Positions 1 to 10,096 of a DNA stretch of 64,000 nucleotides are shown one piece after another. The notes under the pieces are model-generated. The model saw only the letters and a program-made list of their open reading frames with translations. It ran no database searches and had not been told where the DNA came from. Position 1 is the first letter of the stretch. Every line of letters begins with the position of its first letter. The position numbers and the translations under genes are program-made. This stretch comes from Rhynchonema sp. JSB1_4 (Eukaryota > Nematoda > Chromadorea > Monhysterida > Xyalidae), in contig JASAMV010007903.1 in assembly GCA_030248065.1 (NCBI GenBank), forward strand, positions 1 through 64,000. The letters run 5' to 3'.

Positions 1-229
1 AAAATCCTTGTGTCCATTTTGTATTCTTCAACGTGTAACATTTCCCACATCAACAGCCGCGTCTGAATGTTTCACTATTCGGCCTTTTCTGCGCAACGTG
101 CTGTATAAACAACGTAAGGGTTCCATCAGAAGTACTAGACATGAATTGCGCACAACTTTAGCTAACTTAGCGCCAGACATTCGGAAAATATGAGTCGCGA
201 CACTATTTGAACAAATGAAAAAATTACAA

Positions 230-2438
230 TTAGAATCTGCTATGCGCAGACCAAGCAGCATGCTTCCTTTTCTTGCGGATTACGGTTATGGTATCGGTAT
301 CGTCATCTTCGTTCTTTGAGCATTGTCCCTTGCATCCAATGGCTATGAAGTACACCACCTGGATAAACGTGAGCACAGACGCTCCGGTGTACAAACCTGA
401 AGTATAACTGTTGTACAGCATGGTCGATGTGCAATGATTTAAAAAAGTTTTGGGCTAGTGAGACAAACTGAATATTCCTCCGATATTGGACAACAGCTGC
501 GGCAACGGAAGTTTCTCGGTGAACATGATCACTTGCACTCTCGTGGTTGAGAAGAACATGTTCAATATCGTCATATTGCCTCCCCACAGATAGCTTTCAG
601 GCAATTTGGAAGTTGTCGCCTTTGATGAATCGTTTTCAAATTTGTCGAAGAAATTCTGCAAGTTTGTCGGGTTTGCTCATCTTCCCATTCACTTTGAAAT
701 AAAATTGTTTCAATGTATACCTTCAAATTTACAATCTTCCGCGGCGTTAGTAGTGTATTTGTTTCCAGAGCTACATCGAGTGTTCGAACGGCTACGTCAC
801 ATTTGGGGAGACAACGGTTCCTGCACCGCTCAGCGATGGCTGCCCAACTCAATGATAATTTGCAACATAAGGAGCGTTCTTGAATATGACCAAGCTATCC
901 GGTCATCATACCACCGTATGTAAATGGTGTGCTTACATCAATATGGCAACTAACTCAACGGGCGCGAAAAGCACTTGCAATCGGCCAGTGATGTTGCACT
1001 TTTTGGTTGCAATCTTGTGTTCACCCGCAATCCAACATCCGTTATCTCCCAATGATTTAATGTGTTCGGCATCAAAGCATTCAAATTCGCAAACAATCGC
1101 TTCGTATTCTCCTGTGATACGGAGTGGAACGCACGTAAATAATCTTGACAAATTGTGTACTTCCTCAATACTACATTACCTTTATACACTTGCAGCTCGA
1201 TGGTGTCGTGACATCGAGGAGTGTGCACTTGGGCCAACGAAGGGCTGGGCACTGTAGTCTCGGTAAGGGACATCGCTATTTTCAACTCTTGCCCTGCAAG
1301 TAGAATGCTAATATCGTTACCTTAGTTATGTGATATGAGGTGATAACGCAGACCTGGTCCCGCATAGAAGGCATTTTGTCGATGTGCCGAATATTTATGG
1401 TAGGTTGCTGCGACGATGAATCCCGATTTGAAAGCATTTCCAACGACAATGTCTTCATTTACGTGGTCTAAGCCTGGATCCATTGCCAAACGAATGCCGA
1501 ACGTCTCGCCTTCAAAAAATTCAAAAAACATCAGAGTCGGCCAAACTGTTGATTAGTGCAATTGCCTGGACGAGTTTGCCGGTAGACTTTGCTTCCACTA
1601 AAATCGTCGCTTGGCACTGTGATTACCCAACACAAGCCGTATCCATCATCTATCACTCCCTCAGCATGTGCGCAACAGTTGAAATAACCAATAATTGGAT
1701 GGTAGCAGTAACCACTGAAATCAATGAAGCCTGCATTTACGCTGTACTGCTGTGGTGCTGACTTGGTCATCGTCACAAACAAACCGGTCAAAGGTTGCTC
1801 TGCAACTGTGACCTAATGCTTTCAGCAGATCGTACGTATCTTTGGGCAGTCCAATGGTTGTGTTCTTGTAGAAATCGTCCCACGCCTGTACTAGGCTTTC
1901 CAACAGCGGCAGATACCGGTCACGTTTCACCACAGTATCCATTGAGAAGCGTTCGCTACCGGGTGACCACAAAATGAGCATTATCGCTGATATGACTTCG
2001 TCCGATAAACCGTACTCTTTGGCCTGCACGATGATTACGGAAGCGGACTAGCCATACCCAAAAAGAACCGGAAGTGCAACATGGTTTCTCAACACGAGAT
2101 CGCAAATTTTCCAGCTCTGACTGGATGTGACCTACCTTCGTCCGATTGATGGGGTTTGTGTTGCATATCTTGATAAACGGATAAACCGGTGCGTTCTCCT
2201 GTCCTGAGTAGCGTATTTGTGTGATAAAGTATGGCTCGCTGACGAACGCTTTTACGAGCTGACCCGACTGAATTATAGAAACGCAGAAACCGACGCCGAC
2301 TAGAAAACCCAATATGAACTTCCAAACACTTGTCGCTTCAAGGGCGTCTTTGATCAAATGAAACGTCGTTTCTCGTACCCATGCGCTGGCAGTGCTCCTC
2401 CAGGCAGAATCATTTTCATCAGCGCTGTTTACTGACAT
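230..2438 (-). CDS. DEG/ENaC-family sodium channel subunit (copy A)
   Basis: Predicted two-pass plasma-membrane cation channel subunit of the degenerin/epithelial sodium channel/ASIC family. The first exon (2438-2136) starts at MSVNSADEND and holds TM1 (VWKFILGFLVGVGFCVSIIQ), then the post-TM1 segment PVYPFIKICNTNPINRTK. Exon 2 is 2023-1785 (ends GHSCRATFDR). Exon 3 starts at 1714 (GYCYHPIIGYFNCC, then GYGLCWVI). Extracellular exons follow at about 1519-1360, 1290-1175, 1155-1045 and 845-665, including the cysteine-rich CRNRCLPKCD. Exon 659-469 has FFSTTRVQVIMFTEKLPLPQLLSNIGGIF, the conserved pre-TM2 block. The last exon (396-230) gives TM2 with the GAS selectivity-filter triplet and a short Lys/Arg-rich tail. 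The 72-nt final intron (397-468) joins in frame. Some middle splice junctions are not resolved. An upstream ATG at 2540 is possible. Family assignment is firm; ligand or gating is unknown. Confidence 0.88.
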
Positions 2439-2659
2439 GGTGGTTATCAACTTTATGATCCAAACACAGAATGAACTGTGCCAGGTAACTAAATCTCTCA
2501 GTGACAGTGTCATAACATAATTATCGGACTCCATTAACATTCAAGCAACGTGTACGCATCAGTGAACAAACGGGTTGGAATGAAGTTGTGTATAAATGAG
2601 ACGGGCCTGGACTGGTAGAGCAAATAACTTTTATCTTTATCCAGTCATGCATAAATAAT

Positions 2660-3510
2660 CTATCTGGTTGTGCGCCATTCACGAGCAACATGAATATGGG
2701 ATACAAAAACGCCTGTGTCGGTTAATTTTTTCCTGGATTTGTTTTGGCTCACAATCATGGATTGATCATTGATGTTTCCGACATTGTGCTTCGTTCTAAA
2801 TCCGATTGTCACAAGGCAGAACAGCTGCACAAACGTTAGTAATGACGTGCCATTTTTGAACCAAAAAGGGTACTTTTGGGGTGAAATTTTGGGGAAATTA
2901 GGAGGATACTGTACCAGAGAGGGGGAGATACTGTAACCCCTTTGGGGGGACCCCCCACGAGCCACAACACTGTCCGTGAAATTGATCGTCGTAGTTTTTC
3001 ATGAAAAATGAAAAGATTATGCCGGCATTGTGCTTATTCTGAATCCGATTGCCACAAGGCAGAACAGTTGCACAAACGTTAATAATGAGGCGCCATTGAA
3101 GCCAAAACGTTAGCATTGAAGTTATTGCAGTGTAGACATTCTCGTGGAAGACAACAAGTCTTGCACTTGGCTCGAAACAATTTGAAAAACCTGCACTGAA
3201 GTTACGTACATAGGTATTACAATTCAGAAGCATCCAAAAATTGATTCAGGGAACAAGTCATTAAAAAAACTATGAAGGCAGAACAATACTTCGTTCTCTC
3301 AGGCAACACGAAACAAACGGTTCTCACGCGCGCCAGCCTTGGGCTGACAGTCTGGTGTGCGTAATGAACCGTTCGAACACGTCTTGCGATTGAAAGGCAG
3401 CAATGACAAAGCCGGGTGGTGCAATCAACAGACACAGCACCCAACGTCAGATGCCTGAGACGGCTTCTTTGATGCAACGGTACGTCGTCTCGTTCGCCCA
3501 TTCGCGCGCC
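2660..3510 (-). pseudogene. Broken DEG/ENaC copy with duplicated TM2 exon
   Basis: Remnants of a third channel gene. At 3510-3330 (minus) a sequence like the N-terminal exon of copy A can be read (AREWANETTYRCIKEAVSGI), but it has an in-frame stop just before the TM1-like stretch. At about 3210-3110 a cysteine-rich CKTCCLPREC piece resembles the extracellular exon. Two TM2-like segments follow: GASLLTFVQLFCLVAIGF at 3100-3037 and GTSLLTFVQLFCLVTIGF at 2860-2790. They are about 85 percent identical in DNA and about 245 bp apart, so they are a tandem duplication. The downstream copy keeps an open tail of about 48 codons. No intact extracellular domain lies between. The alternative, that the TM2 exons are alternative last exons of copy B, is weaker because of the stop and gaps. 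Confidence 0.65.
2875..2972. mobile_element. Fragment with G-run/CACTG terminus
   Basis: The stretch holds GGGGGAGATACTGTA repeats, a G-run followed by a C-run, and ends in CCACAACACTG. This is the same architecture as the right ends of the hAT-like elements in LGN intron 1. It lies between the two duplicated TM2 segments of the channel pseudogene. No matching left end was found, so I call only a fragment. Confidence 0.35.
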
Positions 3511-3546
3511 GTAAGCCAAAAACGACGGCTTTTCGTCGCCTTCCAT

Positions 3547-4345
3547 AATTATTGTTAGCTGAAGCGTCCTAAAAATTTAGCTCTCTTTCTTGGTTGGTCA
3601 GTCAGACAGACAAGAGTGACTTGCGCGTGGCTCCCAAGCAAAGCTGACAGCCTCTCTGTGTCAGGCAATGGTCAGGCATAAATCTCACCTACTGTAAATT
3701 TCCAAATTCGCTGCCGCACAGTAAAATACGCCCCATAGGTAACGTCAAGTTATAAACCCGAACGCTAACCATGCGCGGTTCTGAAACATTGCGCGCAGCT
3801 GCCTGGCTGGCTGGCAAGCTGCACGTGTGTGTTGGCTGTCCGAATGTTTCACAAGCTGATTTTCGGATTTAGAACCTGACATTAACTATGCGGCGTACTT
3901 TACTGTGCGGCAGCGAATTTGGAAATTTACTATACCAGGTATGAAAGCACACGCGTGCAAGTGAAACGTGAGAGCACGGCAAATGCAAACAGACCTGCGC
4001 CCCATTCTCAATACTTGCACTGTCATGTGATGTCACAGTTTCCAATCGGAGCTAGCATGGTAATGCTAAGCGACATATGGTTCATTCCTTATATTGCGTG
4101 AGTTGAAAAATTTAAACTCACGCCATTTTCACAAGACTTAACTTGAGAAGCCCAAACTTGCACACAACTTGTACGGCGTGGACTTCTAGGTCCACACAAA
4201 ATTTCATCCCGCTGCGTGCCCACACGCGCAATCGCGGGCAAGATACAGTTGAAATTTTTGTAAAAACGTTCTTTCCCTTTTTTTTTCCACAAAAAACTAG
4301 TCAGGGCCCAGACGTTACTGAACACCAAAAATGTTAATATCGCAT
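3547..4345. other. Intergenic, no gene seen
   Basis: No reading frame here has family resemblance or exon-like signals. The sequence repeats short phrases such as GGAAATTTAC and AGTAAA in both orientations, so decayed repeats are likely, but I cannot delimit one. Confidence 0.4.
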
Positions 4346-4347
4346 AT

Positions 4348-4612
4348 AGGGTTTTCGCACACGAGAAACACGATGGTGCTATCGCCGACTTCGTAGCTCC
4401 ACGACTGAGACCGGTTCCAGACCATGACCACGACTTTTGTATGTAAAGTGTTCTTCCCGAAGTAAAATTTCCCCGAAAAGTTGGGTTACCAGAACTATTA
4501 AAGTTGTTTATGTGGTTTTCGCACTCGAGAAACACGGTGGTGCTATCGCCGAGTTCGTAACTTTTAGTATGAACGGTTCCAGACCATGACTTTTTGTACA
4601 GAAAGTATGGTT
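4348..4612. repeat. Imperfect tandem duplication, unit about 165 bp
   Basis: Two copies of a block start at about 4350 (GGTTTTCGCACACGAGAAAC) and 4515 (GGTTTTCGCACTCGAGAAAC). Both continue with GGTGCTATCGCCGA, a TTCGTA motif, GGTTCCAGACCATGAC and a TTTTTGTA motif. A 177-codon open frame on the minus strand (4089-4622) runs over both units. It is repeat-derived and shows no domain, so I do not call it a gene. Confidence 0.6.
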
Positions 4613-4794
4613 CTAAAGCCAAAATCAGCGGTTATATGTGTTTTTAATCGTTGTTACGTCAAACATATATTAATTCCAATTGGTTAAATGTTTTTCAGCT
4701 CGAAAAGAGCCATAATGGACGCTCAGACACACACAACAATGCATTAGTGCACGCTACGTAGTTGCCTGATTCATAAAGCGCACAATGTATTACC

Positions 4795-4872
4795 CACAAC
4801 ACACAGCCAGCCAGCCAGCACACACACACAGGCAGGCAGCCAGCACACACACACACACAGGCAGCCAGCACA
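4795..4872. repeat. CA / CCAG microsatellite
   Basis: Alternating (CA)n and AGCCAGCCAGC blocks, low complexity. Confidence 0.85.
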
Positions 4873-4934
4873 ACAGGCAATGCAGCAATGCACGCGTAGT
4901 TACATATATAGTAAAGTGTGTGAAGGTAAAGTGG

Positions 4935-5003
4935 CGAAGCAGTGATGTCCGAACGGTTTAACGCGCAACACTGGATACGAAAGGTCGCGGGTTCAAACAT
5001 TCA
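4935..5003 (+). other. tRNA-derived sequence (SINE head or tRNA pseudogene)
   Basis: The sequence contains GTCCGAACGGTTTAACGCG, which resembles a tRNA D-arm/A box of Ser/Leu type. After a CACTGG...AAAG stretch comes GCGGGTTCAAACATTC, close to a T-arm/B box (GGTTCAA). Acceptor-stem pairing is poor, so a functional tRNA is unlikely. A tRNA-derived repeat is the better reading. Confidence 0.35.
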
Positions 5004-5009
5004 AGCGCG

Positions 5010-5720
5010 CAGCGAACTTTGTTGTATTTTACTAACTTTTAATGAATTCTGGGTAACATTTTTCAATTTTTTTCGTGTTTTCATTTGAGATTAATTATTA
5101 AGTACAGGTGCAGTTCGCAGTTTATGCGCTGTGATGTCATTCATTCATGATAAAATACCCACAAGATATCAACTTCTTAATTAAAATTGCTGTTGCTCTC
5201 TAACATTCGAAGCTTTTTCCGCATTTATAATTTGACTTTCGTGGGAAAGTCAAATAGTAGTTTTTACGTAACATTGAATCCAAAATCAGATGCGGCGGCC
5301 AACACTAAAGCAATCTGGAGACTGATGTTTGACACTTATTTCATTGCTGAAGCTGGAGGGACAGGGGGCATGGAAGTTCATTGCACAGCCTTTGCTTGGT
5401 GCTAAACCAACAAGTGCCATTCTCTGAGACGATGCGCAATCAGTGCGCTATAAATGATGGTACCTAGGGTGTCAAATACATACCTGGGGGTAAATTAAAA
5501 ACAATAAATAACTTGACAGGTTACCATGTTCCTCAAAAGCATAGACATGCGCTATGGGGGGGCGCACTGCGTTGGTCTTGCTTCAGTGGTGGGTGAAGAC
5601 GCAGACACAAGCGTCAAGCGTGTCTCCATTATTAGAACTCCATGGTGAAATCGAAACACAAAATTGGCCTTATGTCACGATAACCACCGATTCATATATC
5701 CTGCCAAAAAATACAGCATC
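5010..5720. other. Intergenic, no gene seen
   Basis: AT-rich sequence with only short open frames that have no recognisable product or splice structure. Confidence 0.4.
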
Positions 5721-5725
5721 CTTAA

Positions 5726-6286
5726 ACCGGGCCTGCCGTTATTGTTTTTTGGGTTTTGGACCTCGGTTTTTTACATTAATCGCTAATTGGCACTGGGATG
5801 AAGAACATTAACCTTCAAGAACTTCACCAAACTGACGTTTATCCACCGAAATCGATCCACCAACATGGCCGCACGGGAACAAACTATCCCCAATATTGAC
5901 GCACTATGTGTGCATGGAAATCAGGATTTCCAAAGCAAAATTCAAATCACAGAGGTGTGGTATGGGCGGCGCGTTACGGTAGGTTGACAAAACATTTGTT
6001 ATTTACAAAAGAGCTAATGTTTTATCGGGCTACCGTAACCCGCCGCCTATATCACGCCCCAGTGATTTTGAATTTCTCTTGTCATTCCTGATCATCGTGT
6101 GCAAATGTGCGTCAATATCGGACAGTTTTGTTCCCGATAGACCATCTTGGCGGATCGATTTCGGTGGGTAACCGCCATTTTGGTGAAGTTCGTCAAAACT
6201 AATGTTCTTGATCTCGATGCCAACAAAGGATATAAGTGGAAAAACCGAGGTCGAAAACCAAAAAAAACAATAGCGGCGGGGCCGCT
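5726..6286. mobile_element. Foldback element with TTAA target-site duplication
   Basis: A long imperfect palindrome. The left arm (5726 to about 5985) and the right arm (about 6010 to 6286) pair along almost their whole length, with a short loop around 5990-6010. Outer ends read CCGGGCCTGCCGTTATTG on the left, and CAATAGCGGCGGGGCCGCT on the right. TTAA flanks both sides (5722-5725 and 6287-6290), as for piggyBac-type insertions. No coding capacity. An arm of the same family lies at 16870-17009. Confidence 0.75.
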
Positions 6287-6493
6287 TTAAACTAACCCCC
6301 ACACCTCATGTGCGTTGATAACTTGAGAAAAGTCTGATGGTCGACATTTTCTTAGTTAGAACCATTGGTTGCCGGAACTGAAAACTTTCTGTGCCTGATT
6401 TATTCGGGTTCCCTGTTTGGCGCTTGCGCGATATAAAAGAACGATACAAGAAAGAAAAATGCCCCAAGGGGCATAAAAGAAATATGGTTCCCT

Positions 6494-6963
6494 GGCTGAC
6501 TGGCATAAAAGGACGATACTAGCTTGCACCACTTTGTTGATGTTTCATGAGGCACTGGAATAAACGTAAGTGTGTTCTGAGCTGTTTGATGCCGAACAGT
6601 AGATATTGAACCATATTCCCGGCGCGAACTCTTTTGAACCAACACCCAGCCGATATCGAAACTTTCGTGAAAACCTACTTATTTAGGCAACTGTTTCTTC
6701 TTTTCAACCTCACGACGGTAACTGTGCAGTCTTCGGTTAAGCACGATGATTCAACAAGGAGAGGAGTAAACAGAATATTGCACTCTTTCAATATCTCCAT
6801 GCCCTGTGTCTCTGGTGGCAAAACAGCACGCGCCGGGAATATGGTTCAATATCTACTGTTCGGCATCAAACAGCTCAGAACACACTTACGTTTATTCCAG
6901 TGCCTCATGAAACATCAACAAAGTGGTGCAAGCTAGTATCGTCCTTTTATGCCAGTCAGCCGT
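6494..6963. mobile_element. Foldback repeat with 130-bp arms at the 3' end of channel copy B
   Basis: Arms 6494-6627 and 6832-6963 are near-perfect inverted copies: GGCTGACTGGCATAAAAGGA at the left end, and its complement ending CCAGTCAGCC at the right. Between them is a spacer of about 200 bp. The right end abuts the last coding exon of the DEG/ENaC gene and supplies its stop codon. No clear target duplication was found. Confidence 0.7.
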
Positions 6964-9739
6964 AGATAATCTGGACAACCGTCATAGCCGACATGCCAAG
7001 ATAGAAACCTGCAAACAGTTGTGAGAACATAATAACACTCGGGGCTGTTGGAAAGTGAAACCGTTCCAATCTGCGAATAGTCTGACACTTACTGAATATG
7101 CCACCAATGCTTGACAGCAAATTCTCGACAGGCACTTTCTCCCGATATTCAACCAGCTGCACCCGAGTCCCCGAGTAGAATACATTCAGATCAATTAATG
7201 TTCCGTTCGCATAATCTTGCAGTGGTGTCCATGTATTGTTCGGCAGTTCGCGATCAAGAAATTTCTGCAAGATGTGGGTCGTGTCAAATGGACTGAAAGT
7301 ACATGTATCAGTAACTGTGTTCACGTACTTTGATCAGCTGGCGCTTCTTGGTGGACGGACTCTGATAGAAAGTGCTTGTGTGATCGATCTTTCTTGAGTA
7401 GGTGTTGCACTGTGGCAGACATCTTTGACGACAATGTTGATTCATTCCAGTGGGGTCCGCTGTCGTGAGCCTGCACCAAATTGTGATTGACACTGAATTC
7501 ACGCATTGCCGTTGGTGGAATGTGCTTACTCTTCTTCATTAGGACTTTGGAACAGTTTGTTGATCGCCTGCAGTTTGACGGTAAAGTTGCACGTCTCATG
7601 GTCGTATCGCAGATCCATAGGTGGCATACAAGTGAGCTGCCAAGCTTGTTGCTCTTGAACCATGCGACACTCTTCTTGGCACGCTTGAACCGAGAAGTTG
7701 CCTAAAGCTAGTTTAAGAAATGGTCTCCTTATTCAACAGGATTCTGGCATAACGCGTTTGCCTTTGATGTGCTGGAGTACAGGTGCGACATCATGACACG
7801 GCGGTGTGAATGGAGTCATTGATGGAGCGTGCACATAGGTCTGTGTCAGACTCATTTGCACTCGAAGGTGATGACCTGACGTTGTAATTCCCGCCGATAT
7901 TTTAACTTTCGAAATGTTAAGACAAGCCAACTTTGCACACCTGGAGAAACGAAGAACGGAGCTAAATATTTTGGCGAATATTTGTCAAACGGATTTGCGA
8001 CCACCAGACCATCTTCAACTGAATTGCCAATAACCACATCGTCATAGAAGTGTCTGGCACCCGGGTCCAGCATAAATCTCACACCATTAAATTGGCCTGC
8101 AGTTGATGATGATGTTTTCATGACGCGAATAAACGGACTCTTTTCTTGAACTCTGATATAGGCAGAATTCCCGAAAGCAAATCTCCCAAAACATTTGTGC
8201 CTTGAACGACGTTGCTCATCGCAACTTGGTCAGCCAGCTGGAAGTTGTCATCATCGCTTTTAGGGCGAACTTAGGTTAAATCCGGAATCCGGAACCCTGA
8301 AATAATTCGCATATAAAAATGCAAAACATTTCTGGGCTCCGGAAATATTTCCGGAAAACGCACGATTTTACATGCAAAAATAATGTGTTTTCCGGAATTA
8401 TTTCCGGATTCCGATTTCCGGATTCAACCTAAGCCCGCCCTTAGATACGCGCGTTCAGATGCGCGCATTTGCTTCCGGGAATGCGGCCCATGTTCGCACC
8501 AGGAGCCGTTTGACGATAGGTTTGGTTTTCGTTCGATGGGTCCGGGATCCGTACAGCCCAGCACAAGCCATATGCGGCATTGACAACAGGGTGAGCGAAC
8601 TTGCAGCACTCGAAGTCGGTCGTTTGCGATAGGATGCAACTGCAATATTAAACAGCAAATGAGGATGACTTATCCAAAAAGTTAATGACCCTTCAAGCTC
8701 ACGATTTGAACGTCTCCTCACACCCGTGACCCAGCAGTTTCAGTAACTGAGTTACATCTTTCGGCAATGGAGACTTTTCATCTTGGTAAAAGTGCTCCCA
8801 GTCTCGCTGTATCTTATGCAGATACGGTCGGAATATTGGAGCCCTGTAGATCGGATATAGTGATACCATATTGTAGCTGTCCAGTGCGAGTAGAATTGAC
8901 GTGACAAGCTCATCTGACATGTTGAACTCGCGAGCCTGTCAATGAAAAACCGAATATTTTCAGTTTTCTGAAATTCTATACTTATCTGAATTATGTATAC
9001 GGTAGTGCAAAATAGCTATACTATAGGTTAAGGATGATGCACTGGAAACATGCTTGCTTGTAAAAGGACTTTAATCGGGCAGAAAATTTGTACATGAGGT
9101 TCTTCGGGTACGGAGAATCCGAACATCGGCTTTCTTTTGTGGTCCAGACATTTAGGATACAAGCAATAGAGCACGATTTCAAGCCATTGATTGGCACAAT
9201 TTCCCAGACCAACAACATCCGGTTAAGAACTGGATATCCGGATTTCTAGTGTCCGAAAACCCCTGGTGCAAACTTTTAGCCCAAAGTCTATTTACAAGCA
9301 TTATATCCAGTGCATCATTGTTAACCTAGCGTAGGTACTTTTTTTACCACCTTTGTCTCCTCACCTTGGTCTCATTGATTGCATTCTTGTTGCAAATAAC
9401 GACCAATGGAAATTCAGGGCCGTCGGTGGTCAAGTACCGAACTTGTGTCATGAAATGAGGTTCAGTAGCAAAATTTCCAATGATTTGAATGGATTGAATG
9501 ATCGAGACACACAGCCCGCTGCCAACAAACAGGGCCAACACGACTTTACATGGAAGACGGGCTTCCAAGATGTCCTTGACGCCGTGAACGGTGGTCACTT
9601 CTGCCCAATTATGAAGTATGCTCTTAACCGGTGGTAAAGATTGCTTGTTTTCGTTACGCATACTGAGTTTTAGAATTCCGAGCGTTTTTCGCTTGCAGAA
9701 ATTGAAATTCCAAGGACAAACGCGTTCCTGACCAAACAC
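6956..9739 (-). CDS. DEG/ENaC-family sodium channel subunit (copy B)
   Basis: Paralogue of copy A with the same exon order. Exon 1 (9739 or 9661 down to 9365) has TM1 (VVLALFVGSGLCVSIIQSIQ) and FPLVVICNKNAINETK. The next exons are about 8930-8703 (LLKLLGHGCEETFKS), 8620-8480 (CCKFAHPVVNAAYGLCWAVR), 8116-7965 (GVRFMLDPGARHFYDDVVIG), 7890-7745, and 7698-7540 (ACQEECRMVQEQQAWQLTCM, with an intact Cys pattern). Then come 7465-7325 (CRQRCLPQCN), 7300-7095 (FYSGTRVQLVEYREKVPVEN, LLSSIGGIFS) and 7008-6956 (FYLGMSAMTVVQIIYG, then stop). The selectivity triplet is GMS. TM2 is cut short and there is no cytoplasmic tail, because the stop lies in the adjoining foldback repeat. The product may be non-functional or use another last exon. 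Either start methionine is possible. Confidence 0.82.
8115..8255. mobile_element. Diverged MITE fragment (family of 18048-18410)
   Basis: Located in an intron of channel copy B. It shares CTCCCAAAACATTTGTG, TTGAACGACGTTG and GTCAGCCAGCTGGAAGTTGT with the interiors of the elements at 18048-18410 and 29776-30095. Its termini are not recognisable. Confidence 0.55.
8263..8440. mobile_element. MITE with TTA duplication (PIF/Harbinger-like)
   Basis: Inverted ends GGGCGAACTTAGGTT on the left, and AACCTAAGCCCGCCC on the right, followed inwards by CCGGAAT repeats. TTA flanks on both sides (8260-8262 and 8441-8443). Length 178 bp, no coding capacity. It sits in an intron of channel copy B. Class assignment rests on the TTA duplication and the GGGCG start. 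Confidence 0.65.
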
Positions 9740-10096
9740 TCTGAGGCTTAGCTTGGCTCTCGGCTGCTGGAATGTTGTTTTGCCTAAGTTTACTTTGTAA
9801 TTCGAGGCTTAGATGAACTAGCCAACATATCTCAATGTATTTAATCCTAGGTCAGGTAAGCTTAACGTTATCGACGTATTCGTGACAAAACAAATTTTGT
9901 TTTGATAAAGCTCCATGCGGTGCATTGGTGACTTATGAGTCAAACGAACGCGATGGTTCCAAGTAAAATTTTTGCCATTCAATCCATGCATCCAGAACAC
10001 ATAAAACTTTTATCATCACACATCTCGCGCGTATGCAATAAATTAACAATAGATGAACTGTCAAGATGACAGTTCGCTCACAAATGTAAATCACTT

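Noticed and set aside
2438..2540. Upstream ATG (2540) as the start of channel copy A
   Set aside because: The extra segment (SSFCVWIIKLITT) adds a hydrophobic stretch not expected before TM1; the inner ATG at 2438 fits the family better, though the longer start is not excluded.
4089..4622. 177-codon minus-strand open frame
   Set aside because: Spans an imperfect tandem duplication; internal repeats mirror the DNA duplication and there is no family resemblance.
4935..5003. Functional tRNA gene
   Set aside because: A/B-box-like sequences are present but the acceptor stem does not pair; at best a tRNA-derived repeat.
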